Positions 30,408-38,055 of a DNA stretch of 64,000 bases are shown piece after piece; positions within the stretch are counted from its first letter, which is position 1; the number at the start of each line of letters is the position of its first letter. A program made the position numbers and the translations under genes. Source of the DNA: Novipirellula herctigrandis (GTDB lineage Bacteria; Planctomycetota; Planctomycetia; Pirellulales; Pirellulaceae); NCBI GenBank assembly GCA_007859835.1, contig SJPJ01000001.1, forward strand, positions 3,281,922 to 3,345,921, written 5' to 3'. The notes beneath the pieces were generated by a model that saw only the letters and a program-made list of their open reading frames with translations, was not told where the DNA came from and ran no database searches.

Positions 30408-30620
30408 ATGGCAGGATTTCGAAATCGCGATATTGGCGATAAATCAATTAAGGACGCCATTCGTACTGCACTAGCCGACGATAAACACAATTGTGTCAAC
30501 GAAGCCTACGGAATCATTGAGGCTGTTTTAGACAAGAACTGCCTGAATGTGAATTTCCACTTAGCGTTTATTTATCCGTCAACTTTTTTCTCCAAACGGT
30601 TATCCGAGTTCTTACGATGA
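30408..30620 (+). CDS. Small hypothetical ORF coupled to the SHD1-like gene (possibly a remnant)
   Basis: This 70-codon frame starts at ATG 30408 (a TTG at 30396 is also in frame). Its TGA overlaps the ATG of the next gene (ATGA at 30617-30620), the usual sign of translational coupling. 'DKHNCVNEAYGIIEAVLDKNCLNVNFHLAFIY' resembles a tetratricopeptide-like helix pair, but the sequence then changes character and stops. It may be a genuine small gene or the decayed front of a longer one. No function is proposed. Confidence 0.35.
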   Translation: MAGFRNRDIGDKSIKDAIRTALADDKHNCVNEAYGIIEAVLDKNCLNVNFHLAFIYPSTFFSKRLSEFLR

Positions 30621-31501
30621 AAAACTCCTCGCTAGTCGCTATTATCGTTCTCCTGATCATTTCTTTTTCGGCAACCGAGTTGATGGCGGTCGACTGGATC
30701 GCCGCAATCTCCACTGAGAAACGTGCATTAATTGCTCGCGAACTTGTTGATTCAAGCCGGAAGGAGGCGAGAGAAAGCATCTCTCGACTTAAATTCGCCG
30801 ACGACAAAGAGAGGGCTGAGGAGCTGATCCGTGAAATTGGTTTCCCGTTGAATTTGTCCTACGAAACCGTTGTTGAGATTTCGACCTTCCCGGACGAAAT
30901 CAAGGGATACCTCATTGCTCAAGTCTATAAGGCGATGGTTAAAGCTGAAAAGAATGAGCCCAAGGTGCAACCAAAATGGCTTTGGGCACGCAAATTCTAC
31001 AACGAATTTCCGAGGCAAACGGGATGTGAGGTGAGACCGACAATGATCGTTTGCTTCTACCTGGAGAGTGTCAATGATAACATGACGGTTTTCGAATCGC
31101 TTCGAACAATTGGTAGCGGCGGAGAATTGAGGAAGCGGGACATCGAGAGATTTAAACAACTGGAATCATTTAGCGATTTCCTTGCATATTACCTTGAAAA
31201 CAAAGACACGGCTGAGTTTGAATCGCGTCTAGAACTGGCGGCAAAAAACAGGGAAAAAGAACAGATCCAACAAGAGAAAGAACAGGCGGCCCGTGAACGT
31301 GCCAGCCAAATCGCATCCTTGAAGCTTAGAACATGGCACGACAAGTCTTTGAAGCATACTACTGAAGCAGCGTTCAAGGGTTATAAACATGGTGTAGTCG
31401 AACTTCAGAAAGCGGATCTACAGATTATCAGAGTTGGCCTATCTGAACTATCCTTTCCAGATCAAAAATTCGTCCGGGAGCAATTGAAGGCGCAGCGCTA
31501 G
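30617..31501 (+). CDS. Exported protein with SHD1-like C-terminal domain
   Basis: In this 294-residue protein, a cleavable signal peptide or anchor (KNSSLVAIIVLLIISFSATELMA) is followed by a helical region and a charged coiled coil (KNREKEQIQQEKEQAARERASQIASL). The last 55 residues, 'LRTWHDKSLKHTTEAAFKGYKHGVVELQKADLQIIRVGLSELSFPDQKFVREQ', match the SHD1 (SLA1 homology domain 1) pattern 'R-W-D-----EA-F-G---G-V-L-K-DG--I-V-L--LS--DQ-FV', common in planctomycete exported proteins. SHD1 is thought to mediate protein binding. It lies inside the element as likely cargo. Partner unknown. Confidence 0.7.
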   Translation: MKNSSLVAIIVLLIISFSATELMAVDWIAAISTEKRALIARELVDSSRKEARESISRLKFADDKERAEELIREIGFPLNLSYETVVEISTFPDEIKGYLIAQVYKAMVKAEKNEPKVQPKWLWARKFYNEFPRQTGCEVRPTMIVCFYLESVNDNMTVFESLRTIGSGGELRKRDIERFKQLESFSDFLAYYLENKDTAEFESRLELAAKNREKEQIQQEKEQAARERASQIASLKLRTWHDKSLKHTTEAAFKGYKHGVVELQKADLQIIRVGLSELSFPDQKFVREQLKAQR

Positions 31502-31532
31502 TGGTCGTACTTCCCATTCTTCGCTCTGCATT

Positions 31533-31805
31533 CTAGGGACTATCGAGAACTAGCTTGTAAAACTTACTCCGAGCAAACCGTCGGTGCTGAGGACTCACGT
31601 CACCGCCGGTCTGAGCTAGCCAGAAGATTGGGTCAGTGGACGGGTGGTCGTAGAGTTGGATAGTTGCTTCTCTCAAGAGTAGCCCCGCCTGCGTCTTATT
31701 GATTTCGAACCGCTCCATCAACGCCAGTTTCGTGTCGCCTCGACTCCGTCTCGCTTCGATCAGCTCTTTCGCATACTCAACCAACACTTGCTCATTTTTA
31801 ACCAT
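31533..31805 (-). CDS. Small hypothetical protein near attR
   Basis: This 90-residue ORF begins at ATG 31805 with GGGGAGAG twelve nt upstream. 'EQVLVEYAKELIEARRSRGDTKLALMERFEINKTQAGLLLREATIQLYDHP' could form a helix-turn-helix, but no family is recognised. It is convergent with the SHD1-like gene (31 bp between stops). It lies between that gene and the right attachment site, inside the element. Moderate confidence that it is translated. Confidence 0.5.
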   Translation of the reverse strand: MVKNEQVLVEYAKELIEARRSRGDTKLALMERFEINKTQAGLLLREATIQLYDHPSTDPIFWLAQTGGDVSPQHRRFARSKFYKLVLDSP

Positions 31806-31886
31806 CTTCTAATTCTCTCCCCTATCGTTACTGATTCGATCAAAATCGCAATTTAGAAAAACACTCCCCAATTGTCCGGTGGATTG

Positions 31887-32087
31887 TCAGTCACCGGGCT
31901 TCGGCAGGCTACGATTTCGATTCGCCAACGCTCTCGCAGTCGCGAGTAAATCGAATTGAGTACTTGCATCCATCAAATTCCAAATTTCAACCAATTCGGT
32001 GAACGAGATGTCTTTCCCGTCTCGCGATGGGGTGTATTTTGGGGTACATTCGTTTGACGAATTGATTTTGACGGCAATTTCCGGGGC
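31887..32087 (-). other. Displaced integrase C-terminal tail (66 codons) beside attR
   Basis: On the minus strand this frame enters from the attR core in exactly the phase the integrase uses to leave the attL core, and stays open for 66 codons to TGA 31887-31889. It reads 'APEIAVKINSSNECTPKYTP' and continues with an amphipathic 'FTELVEIWNLMDASTQFDLL' stretch. Joining core to core, as in the excised circle, gives a 525-residue integrase instead of 468. In the integrated state the segment has no start codon of its own and a stop lies upstream, so it is probably untranslated. Inference from frame continuity. Confidence 0.6.
32028..32045 (+). promoter_or_regulatory. Candidate arm-type integrase site, right
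   Basis: TGGGGTGTATTTTGGGGT is the partner of 16807-16824 (one mismatch, same orientation), 42 bp from the attR core. The two copies are read in different codon phases, which argues against a purely protein-coding reason for the match. Confidence 0.35.
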
Positions 32088-32112
32088 GGTTCGAGTCCCG
32101 CCCTGGGCACTG
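32088..32112 (+). repeat. attR core of integrated element (25 bp)
   Basis: This is a copy of the tRNA-Leu 3' end (T-arm through acceptor stem plus 3 bp), identical to 16671-16695. No tRNA 5' half is attached, so it is a fragment left by integration. The sequence to its right is presumed to have followed the tRNA gene before integration. Confidence 0.9.
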
Positions 32113-32208
32113 CTTTCACGATTAGAAAGTCTTCGGAGAGATCATGCTTGGATCGCATCGCGGAGGCGTGTTGCGTTCCATTTCTACAAAATCCGAGGCT
32201 AGCGTCGC

Positions 32209-33540
32209 ATGAATGAATCAGGCGAAAAAACCAGCGTTTTCGATTCGGTCACTTGGTATCACTGGACCGTCGTTATCATCGCGGCGTCGGCTTGGGCTTT
32301 TGATTGCATGGATGGACGACTGTTTGTCCTGGCCCGTGAACCGGCGCTGACCGAATTGCTCGCCGGAAAAGTGTCTGATCCGGCTATCATCAAAACCTAT
32401 CTTGGTTACGCAACCACTTCGCTGATCCTGGGCTGGGCTACCGGCGGGATTATCTTTGGAATCATGAGCGACCGTGTTGGCCGTGTCAAAACAATGGTTG
32501 TGACGCTGCTTATCTATTCCATATTCACCGGTCTGTCAGGCGTATCGGTCTCGTGGATTGATTTTGTGATCTATCGGTTCTTGGTCGGGCTGGGCATCGG
32601 CGGCCTGTTTGGTGCAGCGACTACGCTTGTTGCTGAATCCGTCCCTAGTTCATTCAGGCCGATCGCTTTGGGATTACTTCAAGTCCTCTCTGCGATGGGC
32701 AACATGGCGGGGTCGCTGGTTAGTTTGTGGATTCAACCGGGGGCCGAATCGTCCTACTTTGGGCTGAGCGGTTGGCGGGTATTATTCTTTGTTGGCATTT
32801 TGCCTTCTCTATTGGTGGTTCCGATTATTTTCCTGCTTCGTGAACCCGAGGCGTGGTTAGAGATGCGTGCTACAACACGAGAAAGCAAAGGCAAGCTTTC
32901 CGCGGGATCGCCTACCGAACTGTTTCGCGATCCCCGATGGCGCCGCAATACGCTTGTCGGTTTAACACTGGGTCTTGCAGGCATGGTCGGCTTGTGGGGG
33001 ATTGGATTTTTCTCGCCTGAGTTGATCTCAACCGCCTTAGCCGGTGAACCCCAATCTCGCATCGACAGCGTCCGTGCTTGGGGTACCGCGATTCAAGACC
33101 TTGGTTCTTTCTTTGGAATGATCACGTTCACATACGTCGCGTCGTTCATTAGCCGACGACTTGCGTTCTTGGGCGCATTCGTGCTGAGCTTTATTACAAC
33201 CGTTTATGTATTCAATAATTTGAATACCGCAACGGACGCTTATTGGATGTTGCCGATCATGGGATTTGCTCAATTGTCGCTGTTCGCTGGCTATTCGATT
33301 TACTTCCCGGAACTGTTTCCGACACGGCTTCGTGGCGTCGGCGTTGGCTTTTGCTACAACACGGTTCGTTATCTCGCCGCGCCAGCACCAATTTTGCTTG
33401 GTTGGATGAGCACCATGCTTTCGTTCCGTACGGCGGCCGCAATCATGGCGGGTGTCTACTTGGTGGGTGCGGTCGCATTGATTTGGGCGCCGGAAACCAA
33501 GGACCAACCGTTGCCGGAAGAGATCTTCGACGAAGCATAG
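32209..33540 (+). CDS. MFS transporter, sugar/organic-acid porter type
   Basis: This 443-residue inner-membrane protein has twelve predicted helices. The loop-2/3 motif 'GIMSDRVGRVKTM' (GxxxDRxGRr/k) and helix-4 'YRFLVGLGIGGLFGAATTLVAESVPSSFRPIALG' match the MFS metabolite:H+ symporter group, and a second-half copy is present ('FAGYSIYFPELFPTRLRGVGVGF'). It is the first gene to the right of the element. It probably imports a small organic solute; the substrate cannot be read from sequence. It has an ATG start and stands alone, convergent with the reductase gene at 33640. Confidence 0.85.
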   Translation: MNESGEKTSVFDSVTWYHWTVVIIAASAWAFDCMDGRLFVLAREPALTELLAGKVSDPAIIKTYLGYATTSLILGWATGGIIFGIMSDRVGRVKTMVVTLLIYSIFTGLSGVSVSWIDFVIYRFLVGLGIGGLFGAATTLVAESVPSSFRPIALGLLQVLSAMGNMAGSLVSLWIQPGAESSYFGLSGWRVLFFVGILPSLLVVPIIFLLREPEAWLEMRATTRESKGKLSAGSPTELFRDPRWRRNTLVGLTLGLAGMVGLWGIGFFSPELISTALAGEPQSRIDSVRAWGTAIQDLGSFFGMITFTYVASFISRRLAFLGAFVLSFITTVYVFNNLNTATDAYWMLPIMGFAQLSLFAGYSIYFPELFPTRLRGVGVGFCYNTVRYLAAPAPILLGWMSTMLSFRTAAAIMAGVYLVGAVALIWAPETKDQPLPEEIFDEA

Positions 33541-33639
33541 TTTCACGCGTCGCTTAACGATTCAAGAGTGCTGCATGATGCAAGTCGCCATTGGTCGATC
33601 AACATGCCGCACTTTGCGAGCGACTGGGAAAGTGTTTCC

Positions 33640-34710
33640 TTAGTGGAACCGGCGATCACCCCATAACTGTTGGCGGTTGGGTGGTACCAAGCCAGGATTG
33701 CCCGGGTTTTGGTAAAGCAATCGCTCAACCTGGTCTTCGCTACCGATCGAATCGTCGGATCGTTCATAGTGCCAATCGTCGCCATCGGGCGCAAATTCGT
33801 CCAACAGTGGCCACGGGTCGAACGGATCAATCCCAATTGCCGCTTGAAGCTTTGACGAGTTCATCGTCACGTCGCCCGCGCGAGGTGGCATCGGTCCGGC
33901 TTCGATTCGAGGGCATCCTTGCAGTAGATCCGGGTTATACCCACCAACGCGATTGACGATTTGTCCGATCTCAAACAGACTTAACTTCCGAGGACCGCCA
34001 GCGTGGTAGAGACCGTTGATCGGATTTTCAAGGAGTTTTGCGAATAGTTGATTCATGCAATCAGTGTAAGTCGGTGTCCGGACTTCGTCGAAAAACAGGG
34101 TCGCAGGTTTGTCTTTCTTGAAGCGCGAGGCGATCCAATCGATTGCACCGGCGTGAGCGTTGAAGCTGATTCCCATCGGCAACGAGATTCGCAGCACACA
34201 CGCATCGGGACGCTGGCCAAGTACCAATTGCTCGGCTTCAACCATTTTTGCGCCGTATACCGTTACCGGATCGGGCAAGTCGACTTCGTCATAGTCACCG
34301 CCGTCGCGACCACCAAAGACCAAGTCCACCGACAATTGAATGATTTGAGCGTCGTGCCGTGTTGCTTCAGCAATCATGTTTTCGGTGCCGGTTACATTCA
34401 CTCGATGAGCCATCGCGTGATCCGATTCGCACGACTTGAGTCGACAACATCCACCAAAATTCAAAAGCGTTTTGAATTGGTATTGGTCCCATACGCGGGC
34501 AACGGCTTTCGGGTCGTCAGAGTCACATGCGAGGACCCCGTCGCCTGCGAGCGGCCACATGCTGGTTTGCCGCATCCCGAAAACTTGGTCACCATAGAGA
34601 TCACGAAAGAAGTGAAAGGCATTATAGCCGGGAACGCCAGCGATACCGGTGACGAGCATCGGCAATTGAGGACGCGATGGCGCGTTCAAGGGTGTCTCCA
34701 CCAAATTCAT
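33640..34710 (-). CDS. NAD(P)-dependent sugar epimerase/reductase (RmlD-like SDR)
   Basis: The start is ATG 34710 (MNLVETPLNAPSRPQLPMLVTGIAG); the upstream extension of the frame reads through the divergent promoter region and is not homologous. The Rossmann motif is 'TGIAGVPGYNAFHFF', the catalytic pair is 'YGAKMVEAE' (YxxxK), and 'NVTGTENMIAEATRHDAQIIQLSVDLVF' matches the dTDP-4-dehydrorhamnose reductase (RmlD) group of extended SDRs. Length 356 residues. It probably reduces or epimerises a nucleotide sugar. No other rhamnose gene is adjacent. It is divergent from the PHP phosphatase. Confidence 0.8.
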   Translation of the reverse strand: MNLVETPLNAPSRPQLPMLVTGIAGVPGYNAFHFFRDLYGDQVFGMRQTSMWPLAGDGVLACDSDDPKAVARVWDQYQFKTLLNFGGCCRLKSCESDHAMAHRVNVTGTENMIAEATRHDAQIIQLSVDLVFGGRDGGDYDEVDLPDPVTVYGAKMVEAEQLVLGQRPDACVLRISLPMGISFNAHAGAIDWIASRFKKDKPATLFFDEVRTPTYTDCMNQLFAKLLENPINGLYHAGGPRKLSLFEIGQIVNRVGGYNPDLLQGCPRIEAGPMPPRAGDVTMNSSKLQAAIGIDPFDPWPLLDEFAPDGDDWHYERSDDSIGSEDQVERLLYQNPGNPGLVPPNRQQLWGDRRFH

Positions 34711-34808
34711 GGGCTTGTCAGTTTGTTTGGTCGGGAAGTATGGTTTCGCGAGAGTTTGCCGTAATTCGCCACGGATGACCACCCGTGTTGAAAGCCGAAC
34801 ATCCGTTG

Positions 34809-34844
34809 CCCGAGAGCTAACCCGAGAGATAACCCGAGAGCTAA
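34809..34844 (+). repeat. Three 12-bp tandem repeats at the PHP gene ribosome site
   Basis: CCCGAGAGCTAA, CCCGAGAGATAA and CCCGAGAGCTAA are tandem at 34809-34844 and end 3 bp before the GTG start. Each contains a GAGAG that could act as a weak ribosome-binding site, so the unit next to the start may set translation. Confidence 0.8.
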
Positions 34845-34847
34845 TTT

Positions 34848-35696
34848 GTGACCGAAAGATTGCTTTACGAATCGCACTGCCACACGCCCCTTTGCATGCA
34901 TGCGGATGGTTTGCCGACCGAATATGCCGAAGTGGCCTGGAAACGAGGGTTGAAGGGAATGATCGTGACCTGCCACAACCCGATGCCGGACGGCTTTTCA
35001 AGTCACGTTCGAATGCGTGACGATCAGTTTGACGAGTACGTTTCGATCATCGACGAGGCTCGCAAAGATTGGCTCGGACGCGTCGACGTGCGGATGGGGA
35101 TCGAGGCAGACTTCTTCGAAGGCTATGAGGCTTTCCTTGAAAAACAACTAAATTCGGCGCCATTTCATTTTGTGTTGGGGTCGGTCCATCCCCAACTCGC
35201 CGAGTATCGCAAGCAATATCCGACCGATGATCCAGTGGAATATCAACGCAACTATTTTCATTTGCTCGCTACCGCGGCGGAGACCAAACTCTTTGACTCG
35301 ATCTCGCATCCTGATTTGGTCAAAAACGTGACGCCCCACGATTGGAATCCAGAAGTGATTATGGACAGTATCCACGGTGCGCTGGACCGAATTGCAGCGA
35401 CCGGGACGGCCATGGAACTGAATACGTCCGGTGTTCAGAAAGTGATTTCGGAAATGAATCCGTTCCCCGAAATGCTCAAAGCAATGGCCGAGCGGGGCAT
35501 CCCCGTGACTCTCGGTGCGGATGCTCACCAGCCCGATCGCGTCGGCGATGGTTACTTGGCAGCACTCGAATTGCTCGCGGATTGTGGTTATAACGAAGTG
35601 ACCCTCTTTCTTCAGCGAAAGCCAAATCCAATCTCGATCGCAGCGGCGAAAGAGAGTTTGCAGAACGCTGAATTGTCTTCGAACGAGTCTCCTTAA
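34848..35696 (+). CDS. PHP-domain phosphoesterase (histidinol-phosphatase type)
   Basis: This 282-residue cytoplasmic enzyme starts at GTG 34848. Metal ligands of the PHP fold are visible: 'ESHCHTPL' (HxH), 'DGLPTEYAEVAWKRGLKGMIVTCHNPMPDG', 'GIEADFFEGYEAFL', 'GSVHPQL', 'ISHPDLVKN' and 'LGADAHQPDRVGDGY'. The order matches HisK-type histidinol phosphatases (HisJ family). No histidine-biosynthesis gene is nearby, so a different phosphate ester is possible. It is divergent from the RmlD-like gene and followed 24 bp later by dusB, probably co-transcribed. Confidence 0.85.
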   Translation: MTERLLYESHCHTPLCMHADGLPTEYAEVAWKRGLKGMIVTCHNPMPDGFSSHVRMRDDQFDEYVSIIDEARKDWLGRVDVRMGIEADFFEGYEAFLEKQLNSAPFHFVLGSVHPQLAEYRKQYPTDDPVEYQRNYFHLLATAAETKLFDSISHPDLVKNVTPHDWNPEVIMDSIHGALDRIAATGTAMELNTSGVQKVISEMNPFPEMLKAMAERGIPVTLGADAHQPDRVGDGYLAALELLADCGYNEVTLFLQRKPNPISIAAAKESLQNAELSSNESP

Positions 35697-35720
35697 ACTG
35701 ATTGCGCGAGTCTTTTTCTC

Positions 35721-36755
35721 ATGCCTGCTCCTCTTCGTATTGGTGATCTTGTAATCGATCCGCCAATTTTGCAAGCGCCGATGGCGGGATTCACGAACGC
35801 AGCTTTCCGGCAAATGGTCCGCGAATTTGGTGGCTCAGGGCTGCTCGCAACCGAAATGGTGAACGCTCGCGGTTTCGTTTGGCTCGACGAAAACGAAGCG
35901 GAACATCCGGACCGACTTTGGGGGGTTGCCGATGAGGCGAGGCCACTTGCGGTTCAGATTTGGGATAACGACGCCGCCACGATGGCCAAGGTTGGTCGTC
36001 GCTTGGTCGAAGAGTACAAGATCAGCATCGTTGACATTAACTTTGGTTGCCCGGTGCGTCAGGTGACCGAAAAGGCGCATAGCGGCAGTTACTTGTTGCG
36101 TGAACCGCAGCGGATGTTCGATATCATCAGCCGATTGGTCAAAGCATGTAGCCCGACGCCAGTAACGGCAAAGATCCGGTTGGGATGTTCACCCGAAAAC
36201 GTGAACTGCAATGAGGTCGCGCGAGTCGTCGAGGAAGCGGGTGCAGCCGCGTTGACCGTTCACGGCCGCACCGCGAAGGATATGTTCAAAGGACACGCCG
36301 ATTGGGACCGAATTAGTCAAATCAAAAGCCACTTAATCAATATTCCACTGATTGGAAATGGCGACCTTGATTCAGCAGAAAAGGTTGTCGCTGCGTTTGA
36401 AAATTATCAAGTTGACGGAGTGATGATTGCCCGTGCCTGCCTAGGTCGACCGTGGTTGTTCGCCCAAGCTGCGGCTGCCTTACGTGGCGATCCGATTCCC
36501 CCGGAACCGACACTCAAAGAGCAACGCAACGTGATGTTGCATCACTACAAGTTGGTGACCGAGCGCTTTGGCGAAGAAAAGGGAACCATCCTGATGCGAA
36601 AATATGCGTGCTGTTATGCACAAGGGAAACCTGGGGCCCGACATTTTCGCAGCCATGTTGCGACGATCGCATCGGCCACGGAATTTTACGCTGTCGTCGA
36701 TGAGTTCTTCCCCGTCGAAGAACGTCCGCGAAATCCCTCCTCGGCCGCCCCCTAA
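35721..36755 (+). CDS. dusB: tRNA-dihydrouridine synthase, DusB type
   Basis: This FMN enzyme reduces uridines in tRNA D-loops. The 344-residue TIM barrel opens 'PPILQAPMAGFTNAAFRQMVREFGGSGLLATEMVNARG'. The active-site Cys lies in 'DINFGCPVRQV', Lys in 'AKIRLG', His in 'LTVHGRTAKDMFKGHADWD', and FMN-phosphate contacts in 'IPLIGNGDLDSAEK' and 'GVMIARACLGRPWLF'. The C-terminal helical domain contains 'MRKYACCYAQGKPGARHFR'. It begins 24 bp after the PHP gene. The alkaline-phosphatase-like gene converges 10 bp beyond its stop. Confidence 0.93.
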   Translation: MPAPLRIGDLVIDPPILQAPMAGFTNAAFRQMVREFGGSGLLATEMVNARGFVWLDENEAEHPDRLWGVADEARPLAVQIWDNDAATMAKVGRRLVEEYKISIVDINFGCPVRQVTEKAHSGSYLLREPQRMFDIISRLVKACSPTPVTAKIRLGCSPENVNCNEVARVVEEAGAAALTVHGRTAKDMFKGHADWDRISQIKSHLINIPLIGNGDLDSAEKVVAAFENYQVDGVMIARACLGRPWLFAQAAAALRGDPIPPEPTLKEQRNVMLHHYKLVTERFGEEKGTILMRKYACCYAQGKPGARHFRSHVATIASATEFYAVVDEFFPVEERPRNPSSAAP

Positions 36756-36765
36756 AAAATGATCA

Positions 36766-38052
36766 TTACGCTTCGCCGCAGAGCAGACCTCGGACGTATC
36801 GCGGAAAGCCACCCATGTCGGCGGGCAATTCGCCGGGCCCGATGATAAGCGGCCCTTGTTCGGCCGCTGGATGAAGCCCATGACTGCCGCAAACCAACGT
36901 TGGGTCAAGCGGAATCACATCCATGGAATAGCGAAACCCAAGCTTCTTTCGAGCGAGTTTTCGCATCGCGCGCACCTTGCTCGTCATGAACAATTCGCAA
37001 GGATCGTAACCAGGTTTTCGGTGAATGTCGACGGTACGCGCAAAATCAGGTGCCATCGCATCATCAAGCCAATAGTAGTAAGCGAACCATGCGCTGGGTT
37101 TCGCCAACGCAACCAATTCGCCACTTCGCGGATGATCAAGTCCGATCTCTTCGGGACGAACCACACGATCGATACCGTCCATCGATTTCAGTTTTGCCTC
37201 TACATCAGCGATCAACTCGGGTCGACGAACATAGATATGGGCAAGTTGATGATCGCAAACTGCAAACGCATCGCATTCGCCCGGGATCATCGTCTCACCA
37301 AACGGACCGTTACGGATTGTAAGCCAACCCTCGCGGCGCAGTTCGCGATTAATCATCACTGGTTGATCGACACTCACCAAACCGTATTCCGAAACCACGA
37401 CGACAGTCGTATCCATCGCATGAGCCGCATCAATCACCGTCTTTGCACATGCATCCACTTCGCGAACACGTTCGAGACTTGGCTCAGAGTATCGTTGGAA
37501 GTCATAATCGAGATGCGGCAGATAAACGAGCGACAGCTGAGGTTGTTTTTCGCGAAGCACGATTGCAGCGGCGTCGGCGATCCACCGTGAACATGGCAAT
37601 CCCGCGCCCGGTCCCCAAAATGAAAAAAACGGAAACGCCCCGAGCCGTGCGGTCAGATCGCAATCGGTATAGTCAAGAATGTCGAATTCCTTGGAACCAT
37701 CGCATCCGTAATGAGGTTTCGGAGTCGCACTATAACGCACACCGGCGGATTGATTGAACCACCAAAACAACTTGGCTGTTTCGATCCCCTCATAAAGTTT
37801 CGGGCCCTGTATCAGCGAGTTCGCTTGTTGCCAAAACCGGATTTCTTGCGTGTCGCGAAAGTACCACCCGTTGCCCACGATGCCATGGTCTCGGGGCGAC
37901 AACCCCGTCAACATCGTTGCTTGGCACGTCGACGTCACCGCTGGAAGCGGACTGATCCAGGGTGAGGCATTGCCGATTGCAGCAATATTTGGCGCTGCCT
38001 TTAGTAGCGTCGGAGTCAGTCCAACGACGTTGATCACACAAACGCGATTCAT
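36766..38052 (-). CDS. Alkaline-phosphatase-superfamily phosphodiesterase (nucleotide pyrophosphatase-like)
   Basis: This 428-residue protein lacks a signal peptide. 'WISPLPAVTSTCQATMLTGLSPRDHGIVGNGWYFRD' carries the nucleophile Thr/Ser region, and 'SLVYLPHLDYDFQRYSEPS', 'VVVVSEYGLVSV' and 'CGSHGLHPA' give the other metal ligands. The usual 'DHG' is replaced by 'EYG'. This set matches the type-I phosphodiesterase/nucleotide pyrophosphatase group, including the EboF-like proteins. No other ebo gene is beside it. The downstream stop is 10 bp from that of dusB, and it starts 3 bp downstream of the AGCS gene stop, so those two are probably co-transcribed. Confidence 0.8.
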   Translation of the reverse strand: MNRVCVINVVGLTPTLLKAAPNIAAIGNASPWISPLPAVTSTCQATMLTGLSPRDHGIVGNGWYFRDTQEIRFWQQANSLIQGPKLYEGIETAKLFWWFNQSAGVRYSATPKPHYGCDGSKEFDILDYTDCDLTARLGAFPFFSFWGPGAGLPCSRWIADAAAIVLREKQPQLSLVYLPHLDYDFQRYSEPSLERVREVDACAKTVIDAAHAMDTTVVVVSEYGLVSVDQPVMINRELRREGWLTIRNGPFGETMIPGECDAFAVCDHQLAHIYVRRPELIADVEAKLKSMDGIDRVVRPEEIGLDHPRSGELVALAKPSAWFAYYYWLDDAMAPDFARTVDIHRKPGYDPCELFMTSKVRAMRKLARKKLGFRYSMDVIPLDPTLVCGSHGLHPAAEQGPLIIGPGELPADMGGFPRYVRGLLCGEA

Positions 38053-38055
38053 ATC

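Noticed and set aside
31973-32158. 61-codon minus-strand ORF at attR containing VPQNTPH, similar to TPQNAPH in the integrase
   Set aside because: Its phase does not continue the integrase frame through the core. The match is explained by the 18-bp DNA motif shared with 16807-16824. The phase that does continue the integrase is reported instead.
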